Shown here piece by piece: positions 22,073 to 33,667 of a stretch of 64,000 nucleotides of DNA. A program made the translations under genes and the position numbers. The notes below the pieces were generated by a model that saw only the letters and a program-made list of their open reading frames with translations, did no database searches and was not told the DNA's origin. The DNA is from Zygaena filipendulae (Eukaryota; Arthropoda; Insecta; Lepidoptera; Zygaenidae): positions 13,353,001-13,417,000 of the forward strand of contig OU015657.1 in the NCBI GenBank assembly GCA_907165275.2, given 5' to 3'. Positions within the stretch are counted from its first letter, which is position 1. Every line of letters begins with the position of its first letter.

Positions 22073-22567
22073 GTATAAATTTCCTTTTAGGTATACGTGA
22101 GACACACTTCTCACACATTCTCGTAATACTCAATTAGTATTTTTCAATGAACTAAGTAGGTACATACTTTAGTCTACAACGAAATGTAACATCTTTATGA
22201 ACTCTAAACTCATCAAACGTCACAAACAAATGAGTGCATACTTTATAAATATTTACATTCCATATACCGGGAACTTTTCAGTACCGGCCGTCACTTCGGC
22301 TCTGTTTATTTGCCGTCCCGGCCAACCTAACCCGTAACCCGGCAAAAAACCCACCGGTGAAGCGTCGCTGTTTAAAAAGCAACATATGGTGGCAAAAAAA
22401 TATCGTCTCGCATCCTAACTCGGACTAACACAAACAACGGGTCGTCTTGTTTTCGGAGCAGCCTGTAGCTACAATTTGTTTGGAGGACAGTTCATGTGCT
22501 ATTTATAATACTGGTATTGAATCATTCAAAGCGTAACAAACAAACTCACAGTCGCATTTATAATTAA
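22073..22567. other. No gene; GC patch
   Basis: GC-rich patch at about 22265-22360 (ACCGGCCGTCACTTCGGCTC; AACCCGGCAAAAAACCCACC). Possible regulatory DNA. No coding evidence. Confidence 0.35.
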
Positions 22568-22757
22568 CTAGCTGTGCCCCGCGGTGTCACCCACGTGAGT
22601 TTCGGAGTTCCCGCGGGAATTCCGGGATGAAAAATAGATAGTAGCTGATTCTCAGACCTACTGAATATGCATAAAAAAATTTCATGAGAATCGGTCAAGC
22701 CGTTTCGGAGGAGTATGGGAACGAACATTGTGACACGAGAATTTTATATATTAGATA
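22568..22757 (+). repeat. Family L repeat, forward, well preserved
   Basis: AACTAGCTGTGCCCCGCGGT, then GAATTCCGGGATGAAAAATA, GAATCGGTCAAGCCGTTTCG and GAACATTGTGACACGAGAAT. The same subfamily lies at 24645-24838, in the same orientation about 2.1 kb away. Confidence 0.85.
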
Positions 22758-24496
22758 TTAGAATTATTGGAAATTGAAAATTAATAAATTTATATTACTT
22801 ATCCTACTCTTCGATAAGTCCTGAAATACAAGGTCTTCCAGCTCGGGACTCGCAAAAAATGAAGTTAATTGAAATTCCTAAGTGAAATTACAATATGAAG
22901 TTGTGAAGAGAATGCGGTTGGAATTGAAGTTGGCACGGAAGGGCGTCTTATTCAAAACAAGTGGACCTCGTGTTGTTATAACCTCGGCTGTTGTAAACGC
23001 GAGTCTTTGCTTGGGACATAGTGTTAAAAGAACAGTTGATTGAGTGTCTATTCAAACCTGCACCGATAAAATAAAATTACAAAATAGGCAAAAGTTTACT
23101 TTATCGTGTTTTCAAGACATTTCTATTTTCAGTTGAAAAAATAATGAAATACTGATAATCTAAATATTAGTTGAAGGTTTCGTAGTCGACTTGAAAGTTG
23201 AAAATTCCAATCTCTAACTCACTTTACGTGAAAATATTTTTCATTTTTATAATTTTTAAAATATCAATTATTTATTTAACACATCCGGCGAAATTAATGG
23301 TTAACAAATGACAGTTAGGTTTTCTCCTGGGTATATCTCATCACACATTTTTAAACATGCAAACATTAGTTTCTTCCACTCATCAGACTCATCAGCTAAC
23401 CAATCACATTCAAAACGCAGAACTTAGTCCTAAAACCTACCTACTATTATAAGTGATTGTAACAATAAGTAATAAAGAAATTTTGAATTCGAATTTGATA
23501 TGTGCCTTTCCCTAGATTCGATAGAACTAGAATCATATTTGCTATCACGATTTCGAGTCATTCTCAACTATCAAGTACCCGCACAAATAACGTGGTTACA
23601 ACACGTTTTTGGAACTTACAAAAGACTGGGTGTACTGTTCCCCTCTGCACACTGTGGCGACTGTTGCATAATTCATGTAAGGAGGTCGACAAAAGGTAAT
23701 ACAGAGTGAAATGACCCTCAGGTTAATAGAAAATGCTATAATGGTGTTTATGTTTCCCTTCGGAGTGGGAGCGGGCCCTGAATGGCTACCTACCGCGCCA
23801 GCTTGTACCAGATAAAAAATTGTTGACAAGTTGATACTATTATTTTCATTGTAAATCTTTTATTTATCTTTATATCGACTTCATGTTTAATGAGTACCTA
23901 GTTAAGTCATCTAAGAGTCCAATTCAATGTTTAAAGTAGGTAAATAATCTAATTTAATTTATTTATTTTATTTATTTATTCATTGCTTATACAGTTATAT
24001 TTCATTTTGCTTTCGTAAATGCTAGTTGCAACCTATATATTTAGTATGATGCGCAAAAACAAACAGATAGGTAAGACAAACAACGGTTTATGAATTTCAT
24101 AACTATAAAAAATCTCCATTGAATACATTTTGATCATTCGAAAAGTTTCTTATTCTTTTTCTCAGTTTCAACTATCGCATTTGATGGAAGATATAGAAGA
24201 GCATATATGTGCGCACGCGCAATGACGGAAAAACTCGAAAATAAATTGCACAAATAACAAATTGTTGGCATAACCCACTACGCATTGTGATATATGTACG
24301 AAGCAAAGTATTTCCCACACAATATATCTATCGACGAATGTTTTCCAGTCGATTTTTCATCGTAGCGATGATTTGTGTTCCCAACTCGATGACTCAGACT
24401 TCTATTGTGTTAGCACAATACGAGTTATCTAATACACACGCGGGCCGTGTAAACAATGAAAGAGATCTTATATTTTGGTTTGACCTCATGGTTTGA
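22758..24496. other. No recognised gene
   Basis: AT-rich, with (TTTA)n-like tails at 23955-23985. Open frames around 23500-23830 and 24287-24618 are short, overlap on several frames and are unrecognised. Confidence 0.45.
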
Positions 24497-24640
24497 CCCA
24501 TTTTAATTTCGGAATTCCTGCGGTAATTCCGCGACCAAAAGTGCCCTTTGTCTTTTTCTGTATCCCTGACATTGTGTATACAAAATTTCATGATGATCGA
24601 CGTAACAAACAAACTCATATTTGCATTTATAATATTAGTT
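24497..24640 (+). repeat. Family L repeat, forward, middle/3' part
   Basis: GAATTCCTGCGGTAATTCCG, then TTTCATGATGATCGACG and AACTCATATTTGCATTTATA, ending AATATTAGTTA. It abuts the next L copy. Confidence 0.75.
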
Positions 24641-24644
24641 ACTA

Positions 24645-24838
24645 GCTGTGCTCCACGGTTGCACCCGCGTGAGTTTCGGAATTCCCGCAGGAACTCCCTT
24701 TAGGGGGATGAAAAATAGATGTTGTCCGATTCTCAGACATACTGAATATACATACAAAATTTCATAAAAATCGGTCAAGCCGTTTCGAAGGAGTATGGGA
24801 ACGAACATTGTGACACGAGAATTTTATATGTTAGATAT
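24645..24838 (+). repeat. Family L repeat, forward, well preserved
   Basis: Head CTAGCTGTGCTCCACGGTTG, then GATGAAAAATAGATGTTGTC and the GAACGAACATTGTGACACGA ending shared with 22568-22757. Confidence 0.85.
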
Positions 24839-25616
24839 TCATTAAATAATTCCTTCAATGTAGTTAAAATACAAAGAGTAATGGTATTTGTGTTTCATGA
24901 CATCCTCGAATGGATAGGTTTATATCAGGAAAAAAATGACCAAGTGCTGGTCACATTACGCGTAGTGAAGGTTCCAATACTATCCTGAATAAACCTGAAG
25001 GAATTACAACGATTCCGTTTTTTCCATCGTGCTACAGAACCCTGAAAAAAAGAGTTAAATGAAAAAGGTCGTGTGTGTAAATACAATCATGCCATTATTA
25101 ATTAGTATAATATTTTGTTTTCAATAATATAGGTAGGTACGTTTTTATTTGCACATTTTATACACAAATAACGAAACTCACATTAAAAACGCTCTAAACT
25201 CTCATAACAAAAAATGTAGAGAATTCTCAAATTCGCGGAAACATTTTTGAACCGTATAATTTCAGTAACATTTGCCCACGAACTTTCCTCAGCGCGCAAG
25301 TTGTGCTCAAATCACAGTGGCAGTTGTGGAGCGAGTAACTCGGACACACTTATTCTCAATTAGTCTCCTTTCATCGCCGCACGCCACCATGCGACTAGCA
25401 CGACTAGCTACTTGCCTGAAAACGCGAAAAAATATTCCAAAGGACACTGTATACCGTATTTTATTATGATGCTGTACTTTGGGTTTATTTTGAGCGGCTA
25501 ATGTTAAAAATTTTGTACCTATATAAAATGATAAACAATAGCCATTCACGTTCAAGAGTAATAACGTCGTTTCACAACGTTCGGAGTCCGTACAGATCGC
25601 AGGATTAAAATAATAT
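24839..25616. other. No recognised gene; unique-looking patch
   Basis: A unique-looking patch at about 25270-25450 contains CGCACGCCACCATGCGACTA, an ATG in strong initiation context, but the frame closes after 26 codons. Probably non-coding. Confidence 0.35.
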
Positions 25617-25618
25617 TT

Positions 25619-25824
25619 ACTAGTTGTGCTCCGCGGTTTCGCCCGCGTTATTTTCAGAGTTCCCGCGAGAATTCTGGGATAAAAAGTACCTTATGTGTTA
25701 ATCTGATGCATAAGCTATATTATTGTAAAGTTTCATTTAAATTCATCCAGTAGTTCTTGCGTGAAAGAGTAAAAAATGTCCATCCATACATACAAACTTT
25801 CGCATTTATAATATTAGTAAGGAT
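25619..25824 (+). repeat. Family L repeat, forward, full-length type
   Basis: ACTAGTTGTGCTCCGCGGTT through GTTATTTTCAGAGTTCCCGC, CATTTAAATTCATCCAGTAG, ending TCGCATTTATAATATTAGTA. Sister of 17598-17824. Confidence 0.85.
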
Positions 25825-26584
25825 TTTCTTCGAGGGGCCGATGCATAAGAGAATTTTTTTTAAACAGAGAAACATCAAGCATCATCTTACAATCTCAGGT
25901 CAAGCCAATTAGCTGGCTAATTGAAGGACTCTGCTTTGATCTCTCGCCGGGCTTTGCTCGCCGACGCGTGCGCACTCAGACCATCGTTCAGGTCGCCTCA
26001 CCTGAGTGCCGAGTGGCGGACTACCCGCAATTATGGCAGCCAAGTTAATGAGTACGCTCAAACTCTTTGGCGACCGAATCAGGGGAATCCAATGAACTTG
26101 TTTATTATGAAGTTCAGAAACATCTACGGGTTTTCATACAGACTGATTTTATTAAGATGATTGTTTCGTTCGCCACATGAACATAATATTTCATCATTTA
26201 TTTTATAACCTTGCGCCGTTCTCTGATTTTGTGGACAGAGAGCTTGGACCTCCGTGTGTAGCGATTGCACATGGTTAAACTAGAAAGAGTCTGATGAATG
26301 TAGAGCAATTTTGAACCCCGTAAAAGTTAAATGGTTTTTGCCGTTATTTGTGCTTTTCACCAGAACTCTAGAGTAAATATTTTGAGATGCATTAAGTAGC
26401 CAAGTATAATAATTGAATATTTGTCACAAAATAACTTCATATAATATGATCGATCGATATTCTCTATCGGTGTCGAAACAATGTCTATATTACATCAAAT
26501 AAAAAAAGTACGCGTCATCTTTACTTTTATCATGGGACTTGATATATTATAATGTAATTACATACGGCAAGTAATTACAATAGC
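25825..26584. other. No gene; GC patch at left
   Basis: Moderately GC-rich at about 25935-26050. The remainder is AT-rich and holds a CGATCGATATTC stretch. Confidence 0.4.
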
Positions 26585-26824
26585 AAAATAATAAATAGCG
26601 CCGTATGGGCTCCGCTGAAAACCAGCGCTGGCGCACCTTATGCGACAGCATATTATGCTGAGACGGTGTCCATTTTGGCATCACGGAAACTATATACGAT
26701 TCATTTTAAATTTGATGCATGTATTATTTTGAAGAAATTTTGTGATGCCAAATAAAGTTATGTCTATGTCTATGTCTATGTCTATGTCTATGTCTATGTC
26801 TATGTCTATGTCTATGTCTATGTC
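26585..26824 (+). mobile_element. Retroposon with hexanucleotide tail
   Basis: GGCTCCGCTGAAAACCAGCG, then GCATATTATGCTGAGACGG, then GATGCCAAATAAAG (poly-A signal) and an (TATGTC)n tail. The related element at 42620-42795 shares CTCCACTGAAAATCAGCAC, GCATATTATGCTGAG and a GAATAAAG end. This is the pattern of a non-LTR element or SINE whose tail is a microsatellite. Confidence 0.65.
26759..26824 (+). repeat. (TATGTC)11 microsatellite
   Basis: Eleven perfect hexamers, 66 bp, with no interruptions, hence probably young or unstable. It makes spurious Met-Ser and Asp-Ile repeat frames on the two strands. Confidence 0.95.
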
Positions 26825-26899
26825 AAAAGTACAGTCTAAAAAATATTTGCAAATTTTAAATCTTTTTTTCTGGTATAAAAAAAAATATATGTTGTTTAC

Positions 26900-27060
26900 T
26901 TGCCGGCCAGTCACTTATCAAGCGCGTTAACCCTCAAGCGCCGCCCGGGTGCTTCCGCGGCAAGACGTCGCCACGACACGCCGCGACGGAAGTGCGCACG
27001 CCGCGCGGTCAGCTTCCGTCCCTTTGACCTGTCTTCTGTCCTCTCCCGGACTAATTACAA
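26900..27060. promoter_or_regulatory. GC-rich island
   Basis: CGCCGCCCGGGTGCTTCCGC, CGACACGCCGCGACGGAAGT and similar CpG-dense text, unlike its AT-rich flanks. No repeat identity known to me. The 109-codon frame over it is attributed to low stop density. Confidence 0.25.
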
Positions 27061-27363
27061 CGTTATACGTTTCTCACATACAACACATCGTTTAAGCCTT
27101 ATCACGGACAGTACAAGCTTTAATTTCCTCTGGGCGCTCAAATGTTTTGTTACGCCGCGGGCACACGCGACCCCAACAACACATTCGCAGGAAATCGCCT
27201 TAAGACGAACCGGTTTTGGGTGTTCGTAGTTAGAGGACACTTGTCTAAAGTACTCGTTTTACTAATGACGTCGAATTTAGGTATTACTTATTCAAAGTTA
27301 GTGATAAATGTGACACGGTGTTTTATTTATTTATTTAGTTACTTCAGGAGCAAAATATACAGT
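27061..27363. other. No gene seen
   Basis: Mixed composition; no recognised motif or repeat. Confidence 0.4.
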
Positions 27364-27371
27364 ATTCCTAC
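27364..27371 (+). repeat. Left 8-bp target duplication ATTCCTAC
   Basis: Identical to 28139-28146 on the other side of the hAT-like element. Confidence 0.9.
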
Positions 27372-28138
27372 CAGTGGCGAAGGGTGAAATATTGAGAGAG
27401 GTAAGCCGGAAATCTATTTGGTACCTACTATAAATACGTAATTTCAACTTATTAAACTATCTACTTACCGCAAATAGGTACCTAATTTCAACGTACGTCT
27501 GCGTAACTGCTTTCACTATCACTACACACAACAAAAAAAAGTCCAACTTTAATACTAATCACTATTTAATACCAAGAAATAAATTCTAATACGTGACACT
27601 AACTAACAAATTCAAATTTTCAATTTTTTCGTCATAAACTCAAGTTGTCTGTCAACAGTCATCTCAGAATGTCCGCTTCGTTTCGAATTTCTAGGACCAA
27701 TAAGGATATTTGTTGAGACAGTAATAGAAAATGCGTGCGCGTGAGTGAAATGGAGAGAGTAACTCGATTTGTAGCGGCTTACCAAAGTAGCTATTTTAGC
27801 CGGCTGCCTGCGACCTTGATGTGACGTCACGGCATTATTTTGTATGGAAGTTTAACTGCTAAAAAGCCGATCGCGCCAGCGGCTTGTTTTATAACAATTT
27901 GTTGTTGAAGAGCAAATTTTGTTGATAGTTTAGGCGTTTTGTAATGTTTTCTACTCAGTAAAGATAATTTTTGTAGTATTTTAGTAGATTCTACAATTTT
28001 TTGTAGTAAGTATTTCAATACTTACTACAAAAAAATACTGATTGTGCCATTTCTAAATTACGGTAGAGAGAGTGGTTGTGTTCCCAACTTCTGAAGGGAA
28101 GCCGGTGGGAATCGGCTTGTATGGTACCTTCGCCACTG
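27372..28138. mobile_element. Non-autonomous hAT-like element
   Basis: 767 bp. The left end CAGTGGCGAAGG is exactly repeated, inverted, at the right end (CCTTCGCCACTG), and the element is flanked by a perfect 8-bp duplication ATTCCTAC. A CAGTGGCG-type end with 8-bp duplication is diagnostic of the hAT superfamily. No transposase remnant is readable inside; short minus-strand frames (63 and 72 codons) do not resemble hAT transposase to me. The interior holds GTGACGTCAC at 27821-27830 and an 18-bp hairpin at 27997-28034. The intact duplication suggests a fairly recent insertion. Confidence 0.93.
27997..28034. repeat. 18-bp perfect hairpin inside hAT element
   Basis: TTTTTTGTAGTAAGTATT pairs exactly with AATACTTACTACAAAAAA around a two-base centre. 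It may mark a nested foldback insertion or a subterminal structure. Confidence 0.8.
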
Positions 28139-28146
28139 ATTCCTAC
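28139..28146 (+). repeat. Right 8-bp target duplication ATTCCTAC
   Basis: Matches 27364-27371 without mismatch. Confidence 0.9.
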
Positions 28147-28404
28147 AATAAAATAAAAAATCAAATAAACAAACAATAAGTCACTTAATAGATCATGAGC
28201 CTTTCTAAATTCACTGATCGTATTTCGAAGTTAAATTTCCTTTCGGAAAAGAAAAACAATAATAATGTTCCCAGACCTATTTTTATATGTACGGATATAA
28301 AGAGGTATCTTTTGTAAGTTTATGAATTTAGATCTAGGGATTCTAATCATTATTTTACGTGAAGAAAAATGACATGGGAAACATCTATATGTAGGTATAC
28401 TAAT

Positions 28405-28602
28405 ATTATCAAGAGCTAGAGTTTCTGAGTTTGTGAGTTAGTGACGTCGTAGGGGGTCATCTCTCGGTTTACTGAACAGATTTTGAAAATTCTTTCACTT
28501 CAAAGCCACGATAGTACTGAGTGACATAAGGTAATTTTTATCTCGAAATTCTCACGGGAACTCCGAAATTACCGTGGGTGAAACCGCGGGGCACAGCTAG
28601 TA
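28405..28602 (-). repeat. Family L repeat, reverse, full-length type
   Basis: Starts at CTAATATTATCAAGAGCTAG, passes TCTCGAAATTCTCACGGGAA and ends GTGAAACCGCGGGGCACAGC then TAGTA. Confidence 0.85.
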
Positions 28603-29621
28603 TGTCATAAAGTGAAGATCGGTTATATATGTAGTTTGCAACTTTTTAACAAATAGCAAATTACAATACTGGTTTAAGAGGGCTAGCCTAGGCTGAATAA
28701 TTATAGTTTTATTTAAAAAGAACAGATAGTTTATGGCCACCTAAGCTAATAACTTTTGTAACATATTTTAAGTAGGTCATCAAATAATATGTGGACGAAT
28801 AGTTCAACACTATACATTTCATTGCAGAGGTATTAAGTTAATGATAAATTTTAACTTTGTCTTTTTAGGTTCCAGGGACCTTTGTAAGCTGGACGGTGGA
28901 TACGGGCGGCTTCTATGGTCGGGGAGCAACGACGCGTGCCTAACCACTGTCGAGTCGTAGAGTCGGCGACCACATCCGGTGCTTTGACAAACCGCCTTCA
29001 AGGTCGCAAGCGGATCAAGACGTCTCGCTTTAATTACTTAGACTTCAGTGTAGAATGATTCTTTATAGTTATAAAAAGTAGGTATTTTAAGTTACTTTCC
29101 AGCTCTTTGACTTTATTAATAGGAACGACGTTTGGACATTATCACATAGCGCCACCTCGTCCCTAAATAAACAGAACTTGTACAGGTAGCAGACATGCTG
29201 ATATAATACCTTTATCCTTAAATTTTATAAATATAATGTACTTATGATATACTTAACACCCAGAGTTACGTTACCTGGTGAGGAGATTGAACCCGCGTCA
29301 CTATCAGTTTCCCCAACATACCTACTTGCTACTTACTACAGATCCTATCGATTACTTAAAGGCTTTCTTAAAGAAATTCCCTAAGTATGTAGGTACCTAT
29401 ATTCTCTGTCGTTATAATTTCCATTCATACTTTTCAATCGATTTCCGCTCGAATTGAATTGAATTGTGTTCGTACCTTTTCTTAAATGAAAGTCTGTAAC
29501 AGTTAATCGCGCGTTCTGTCACACTCGGGCACTGCAGAGTTGACACTAATTCGAGCACGTAAGCTGCTAACGCCGAGTTATGGGCTATTAAGAAATTGTT
29601 CTCACTCGGACTCGCCCTGTT
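28603..29621. other. No recognised gene
   Basis: GC-rich stretch at about 28890-29030 (GGACGGTGGATACGGGCGGC; CGAGTCGTAGAGTCGGCGAC). A tRNA-B-box-like word in reverse near 29285 (GATTGAACCCGCG) lacks a partner A box. Confidence 0.35.
29149..29157 (-). promoter_or_regulatory. CTCF-like core AGGTGGCGC
   Basis: GCGCCACCT on the + strand, extended to CGAGGTGGCGCTATG on the minus strand. A match to the insect CTCF core; no functional proof. Confidence 0.3.
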
Positions 29622-29664
29622 GGGGTGGGGGTGGAGGAGGTGGAGGAGGGGTGGTTGTTGTTGG
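29622..29664 (+). repeat. GGGGT/GGAGG purine run
   Basis: Consecutive G-runs with T and A spacers, followed by GTTGTTGTTGG. Low complexity with G-quadruplex potential. Confidence 0.7.
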
Positions 29665-30504
29665 TTATTTGCGTAAAGTTTCAAAAGGCGTGTGTGCTGC
29701 CACCCCGAGGGGATTGCTGAATTATATACAGGATCGACCTAAAAAGTGATATCAAACATATAGGAAAATTCAGTTATGCGAATGAAATTAAAATGTTCGA
29801 TTTTAAGTGGGCTGCTGTACCTGTTGGAATCCTAAATTAATTAATTAATATCGTCACTATATAAGATATTTCCCACCATTTGTTTTTTTTTTTACCCGTG
29901 TGAATTTTATGATTCCGTGAGAACTTATACTACAGAGATAAAAAGTGTTCAATATTCTTTATTAAACGTAAAATAAATAATAAATAAAGCCAAAAAATGC
30001 TAATTAAATTGGTGAATGTCTGGGAAGTTTGTCAAATTGATCATTGAATCGTCAAAGTCAAAATAATAGAAAATATTTTACCTACATATTTTAACAAATG
30101 CTACTTATCAAGAACACGAATAAGTAGATACATAATAAACTTAAATATACAAAAAATATACTTATATGAATAAATAATAAATAGAAGACAAGTTCATTTT
30201 AATCATATAATATTAATAACATTGCAAAATATTATCCTATGTATTAATTAAAAACATACTTAATTTGTGTTCCAAAATCATGTAGGTACCTAAATTGTAG
30301 ACATCTAAACGTTCACATTGTATGATATCAGTATGATGTATGATAAAACATCTGACATGTTAAAGGGGTTTGTATACGTATTTTAATTTTTTACAAATAA
30401 AAAATAAACAAAACCATGTTAGATATTTATTCGCTCGACCCTGTATACAACTCGAGATTTGAAGTCCGACTCTCAAGTCAGGGGTCGCAAGTGGCGGGCA
30501 AATT
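29665..30504. other. AT-rich desert, nothing seen
   Basis: Strongly AT-rich with many TAAATAATA-type words; no motif or repeat recognised. Confidence 0.5.
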
Positions 30505-30650
30505 GTACGAGGTGTTTAAAGTTGGGGCCGCGGCCCGACGTCTTAGGTAAACTGTGTGCGGACAACCCTCCCATGCCCCCGGACGCTTGACCGCCCCCCA
30601 GCCCCTCTCGCTACTGACCGCCGCGGCGGGTCATCTACAAACCCGATAGC
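30505..30650. promoter_or_regulatory. GC-rich island
   Basis: GGGGCCGCGGCCCGACGTCT, CCCCGGACGCTTGACCGCCC and CGCTACTGACCGCCGCGGCG, abruptly bordered by AT-rich DNA. Not a known repeat to me. Candidate conserved element. Confidence 0.3.
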
Positions 30651-30861
30651 AAATGAAGGGTTAAATTTTGAGCTTGTTGTTAGATTTGTTATGAAAATTT
30701 ATGAAAACTAGTCTTAAGTTAACGTGTAAGGATGGCTTCTTTGAAAACTTCATTCGATACATTAAAATATATCAGCATTGCGACACAACAATAGTAAAGC
30801 ATTGTTCAAGGTTAGTCGAAGAGTGTATTAATTACATTTTATACTAACTGACAAATCGTTA

Positions 30862-31055
30862 CTAATATCATAAATGCGAAAGTAACTCTATCTGTCTGTT
30901 ACGCTTTCACGCCTCAACAACTCAACCGATCGTCATGAGATTTTGCATGCACATTGTCAGGAGTACAAAAAAGTACAAAGGGTACTTTTTATCTCAGAAT
31001 TCACACGGGGACTCTGAAATTAATGAGGATTAAACCGCGGGGAACAGCTAGTATA
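30862..31055 (-). repeat. Family L repeat, reverse, full-length type
   Basis: TAATATCATAAATGCGAAAG, CTGTCTGTTACGCTTTCACG, GATCGTCATGAGATTTTGCA, ending AACCGCGGGGAACAGCTAGT. Confidence 0.85.
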
Positions 31056-31149
31056 TTAAGTATAAGCTCTGACTGAAGAAACTATCTTCAACTTTTTTTG
31101 TTAAACTACCGCGAATACCTACTGACTCTCTTCTTAACATCAACTTATT

Positions 31150-31362
31150 AGAGGTGTCTATAGCTCCAAAGTTGAAGGTACAAGAGCACGCGGCAGATCA
31201 CCGTCACGCTGGACTGACCGAATAAAGGCCGCACTTGACGGTCCCCTACACCAGTGCACTGGACGGGCGGCAGGGAGGGAGGAACGGCGCAGGATCGTTG
31301 GGCGCGTCTTACTTGATGACCACGACCACTCTACCGAAAGTGATGACGACTACGAAGAAAAT
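31150..31362 (+). pseudogene. LINE reverse transcriptase C-terminal remnant
   Basis: One frame reads RGVYSSKVEGTRARGRSPSR, then WTDRIKAAL and later GRVLLDDHDHSTESDDDYEE. The GRSPSRWTD(R/Q)I motif just after the reverse transcriptase core, with an acidic C-terminus, is what I associate with the ends of insect non-LTR (endonuclease/reverse transcriptase) proteins. The catalytic domains are absent, consistent with 5' truncation on insertion. Upstream sequence does not continue the frame. No promoter or function expected. Confidence 0.7.
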
Positions 31363-32654
31363 CCTTTGTCTATCTATCTACACTTACAAAAAAAAATATA
31401 TTTAACTGTATTTTTAATAAACTAAACGAATAATATGCATGCAGTGCGTATAAGGCGAAGTTTTAAAACGTATTCACTCTAGTATCGATGACCACGAAGG
31501 GGACAGTTCAACGCATCTATTTCCAATCGGGGGCGACATATGACTGGTCGGTGTAACTTTATGTACTACACTGTACGATCACTTTCACCTACATCAAAAA
31601 CAGCTGTTCCCATGATGCCGTTTTCTCCTTCCGTCTCTAACTTTGCCTAGCGTTATGGCATTTCGTTAAAGAACGGGTCTCTCCGAGTTGATCCTGAGTC
31701 TTTATTCTTAATGTCAATGTATAAAAGAAATAATAAACAAGAAACTAAACTAATTTTATACTATTTAATTATGTCGACTTCTTGGGGCTTCTTTCTACTT
31801 TCTATGGGTTCAGAGTTAACAGCAGATTCTATACCTGGTGTAAGTTTGCTGAAATAATATAATTGAAAATTATACAAGCTATTTCGTCCGTCATTTTAGC
31901 GACAGATATTTGATGAGATAGTGAAATTTAACAAAACAAAAAAGCCACCATACGAAGTGTACGTAAAAGGTTTATAAATTTTTGATGATCTTTGATCATG
32001 ATGATAAATATATTTCAAAATAGGGAAATGTTAAATACAGACGGGGAATGTCTTGCGAAAAGTATGATATTATTACGGTTTGTAACTAATTTTCTCATGT
32101 CATTATAAAGCTTCGAATTATAACTAACGTAGTTGCGTTAGTTGTGTTTTAAACTAAAGCTAAGCTTTACCTATTGCCCGTACACCCAGTGAGGGCTTCC
32201 ATCAAAATCAACTTGGCTATTCAGCAAAATTGGACTAGCCATCTTTAAGTGCTCTGCCCAAAGTTCCTCAAACAGCGACCGACTCGTAACTACGTACTGA
32301 ACATAACTACGGCGCACGTAATTCCTTCGACTTGAAGTTGCATCGTCCCTGTGGGTCTACCATCAGTTGAGGCGAAACATGTTTTAAGATTTCTAAGTTC
32401 CAGTTTCTAAGTCCTCTTAATTTGTAAATTCACAGTCACTTCAATACACTCTAAGACACGCATCAAAAAATATAAAATAATCTGCAAAAAGTGGAGAATG
32501 ACTCTGTGTCTGTCAGTGTATCTACGCGTCATACGTAGATACATATATCTGATCGTGAGTATTGCAATGAAACTAGGGATATATTACATCCATTTACTAT
32601 TTATATACTTACTTAGTGCTTGACAGAAAATATAATAAATGTGATTACTAACTA
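31363..32654. other. No recognised gene
   Basis: Mixed composition; about 31440-31700 is the least AT-rich part. GCGTTAGTTGTGTTTTAAAC and similar words give no repeat identity. No credible frame. Confidence 0.4.
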
Positions 32655-32987
32655 GAATGGGCATGTTGACTAATTTTTATTTTTTAGTCCGTCTTGTAGA
32701 TTATTAAAAAATATTGGACACGTATTTTTTCTTTTTTTACGTAATCAAAAAATAACGGCGATATATTGAGTTTAAATTTCGCGTGACGTCACTATTCTGA
32801 CAGTTTGTATGGCGGTTTTGTGGTTAGTGACGTCACGACCTCCTCATCCTAAATTTTAATGCGCTTTATCTCTGTATATTTTAATTTATTTAAAAAAGCA
32901 AAAAATACGTGTCTATTGTTTTTTTTATTTTCTAACTGACGGACTAATTAGAATTTTGATTTTCAATAGTAGTCAACATCCCTATTC
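32655..32987. mobile_element. MITE family D, copy D1
   Basis: About 333 bp. Left GAATGGGCATGTTGACTAAT and right the complement of GAATAGGGATGTTGACTACT, with shared inner TAGTCCGTC on both sides. The body matches D2 (41455-41790, opposite orientation) and D3 (42157-42494). It contains two GTGACGTCAC palindromes at 32783-32792 and 32827-32836. Non-coding; target duplication not clear. Confidence 0.85.
32783..32836. promoter_or_regulatory. Paired CRE/ATF-type palindromes in D1
   Basis: Two identical decamers GTGACGTCAC, 44 bp start to start, flanking CAGTTTGTATGGCGG. TGACGTCA is the binding site of CREB/ATF bZIP factors. The pair is retained in D2. Confidence 0.5.
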
Positions 32988-33154
32988 GGTACCATTTAGC
33001 TCTTTTGCAGCCAGTTAGATAGAGTTTAAACTCAACCTAAAGTAGCTCTTCGGGACGCTATAGCAAAGATAAAACGACTTTTCAACTGATGACGATGACT
33101 TGACCTGATTAACGACGCTGTTTGTGAACGTACGATCAATACAAGTTTCCTGTG

Positions 33155-33303
33155 ACACGATTAACTCAAATTGTACTTTTCATTCCGGTCATGTAAGTAT
33201 TTTTCCGACGGGCAACGCATTTATAAATATGCGATACGAAGTGTAGTCCTGATTCTGTACCTACATCAAAAGCTCATAGTGAACCCGCGGGGCAGGTTAG
33301 TCT
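33155..33303 (-). repeat. Family L repeat, reverse, decayed
   Basis: TGTACTTTTCATTCCGGTCA and GTGAACCCGCGGGGCAGGTT are recognisable; the middle is replaced or eroded. Confidence 0.5.
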
Positions 33304-33589
33304 TGAGTTAAGTTAAGATTACGGCCAAAGTTGGCAGCGGAGAGGATGCATTCAGAATTTAATTAATCCCAGTGAATAGTTATCGTTAGCTACGGGCGAG
33401 TGGTCACAGGCCCGGTGGCGGCCGCCGCTACCTCCGGCTGAGGATAGGGAGACGGTGTAGGGCTCGCTATGGGCCTACACGTAATCTAATCAGATATAGA
33501 GAGGTGCAAGAAAACCCGAAAATAAATAAATAAAATAAATAAATAAACAAACTTGTTTATATAAAACTTAAGAGGAAGACCCAACTCAA

Positions 33590-33667
33590 TGAAAGTAATG
33601 TAGATCCGGTCGTCATTGAGATCCCAAGAGCTAGTCCAGCATTGGACGTCTGGTGGTGGTGGTGGTG
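33590..33667 (+). mobile_element. LINE 3' end with (GGT)n tail
   Basis: AGAGCTAGTCCAGCATTGGA then CGTC and a TGGTGGTGGTGGTGG tail. Same style of ending as 9840-9958. The GC-rich text at 33390-33480 may be part of the same element. Confidence 0.55.

Noticed and set aside
25272..25469. ATG in excellent context (GCCACCATGC) as a gene start
   Set aside because: The frame closes after 26 codons and lacks a following splice donor that I can support.
26690..26930. Met-Ser and Asp-Ile repeat proteins
   Set aside because: Translation of the (TATGTC)11 microsatellite on the two strands.
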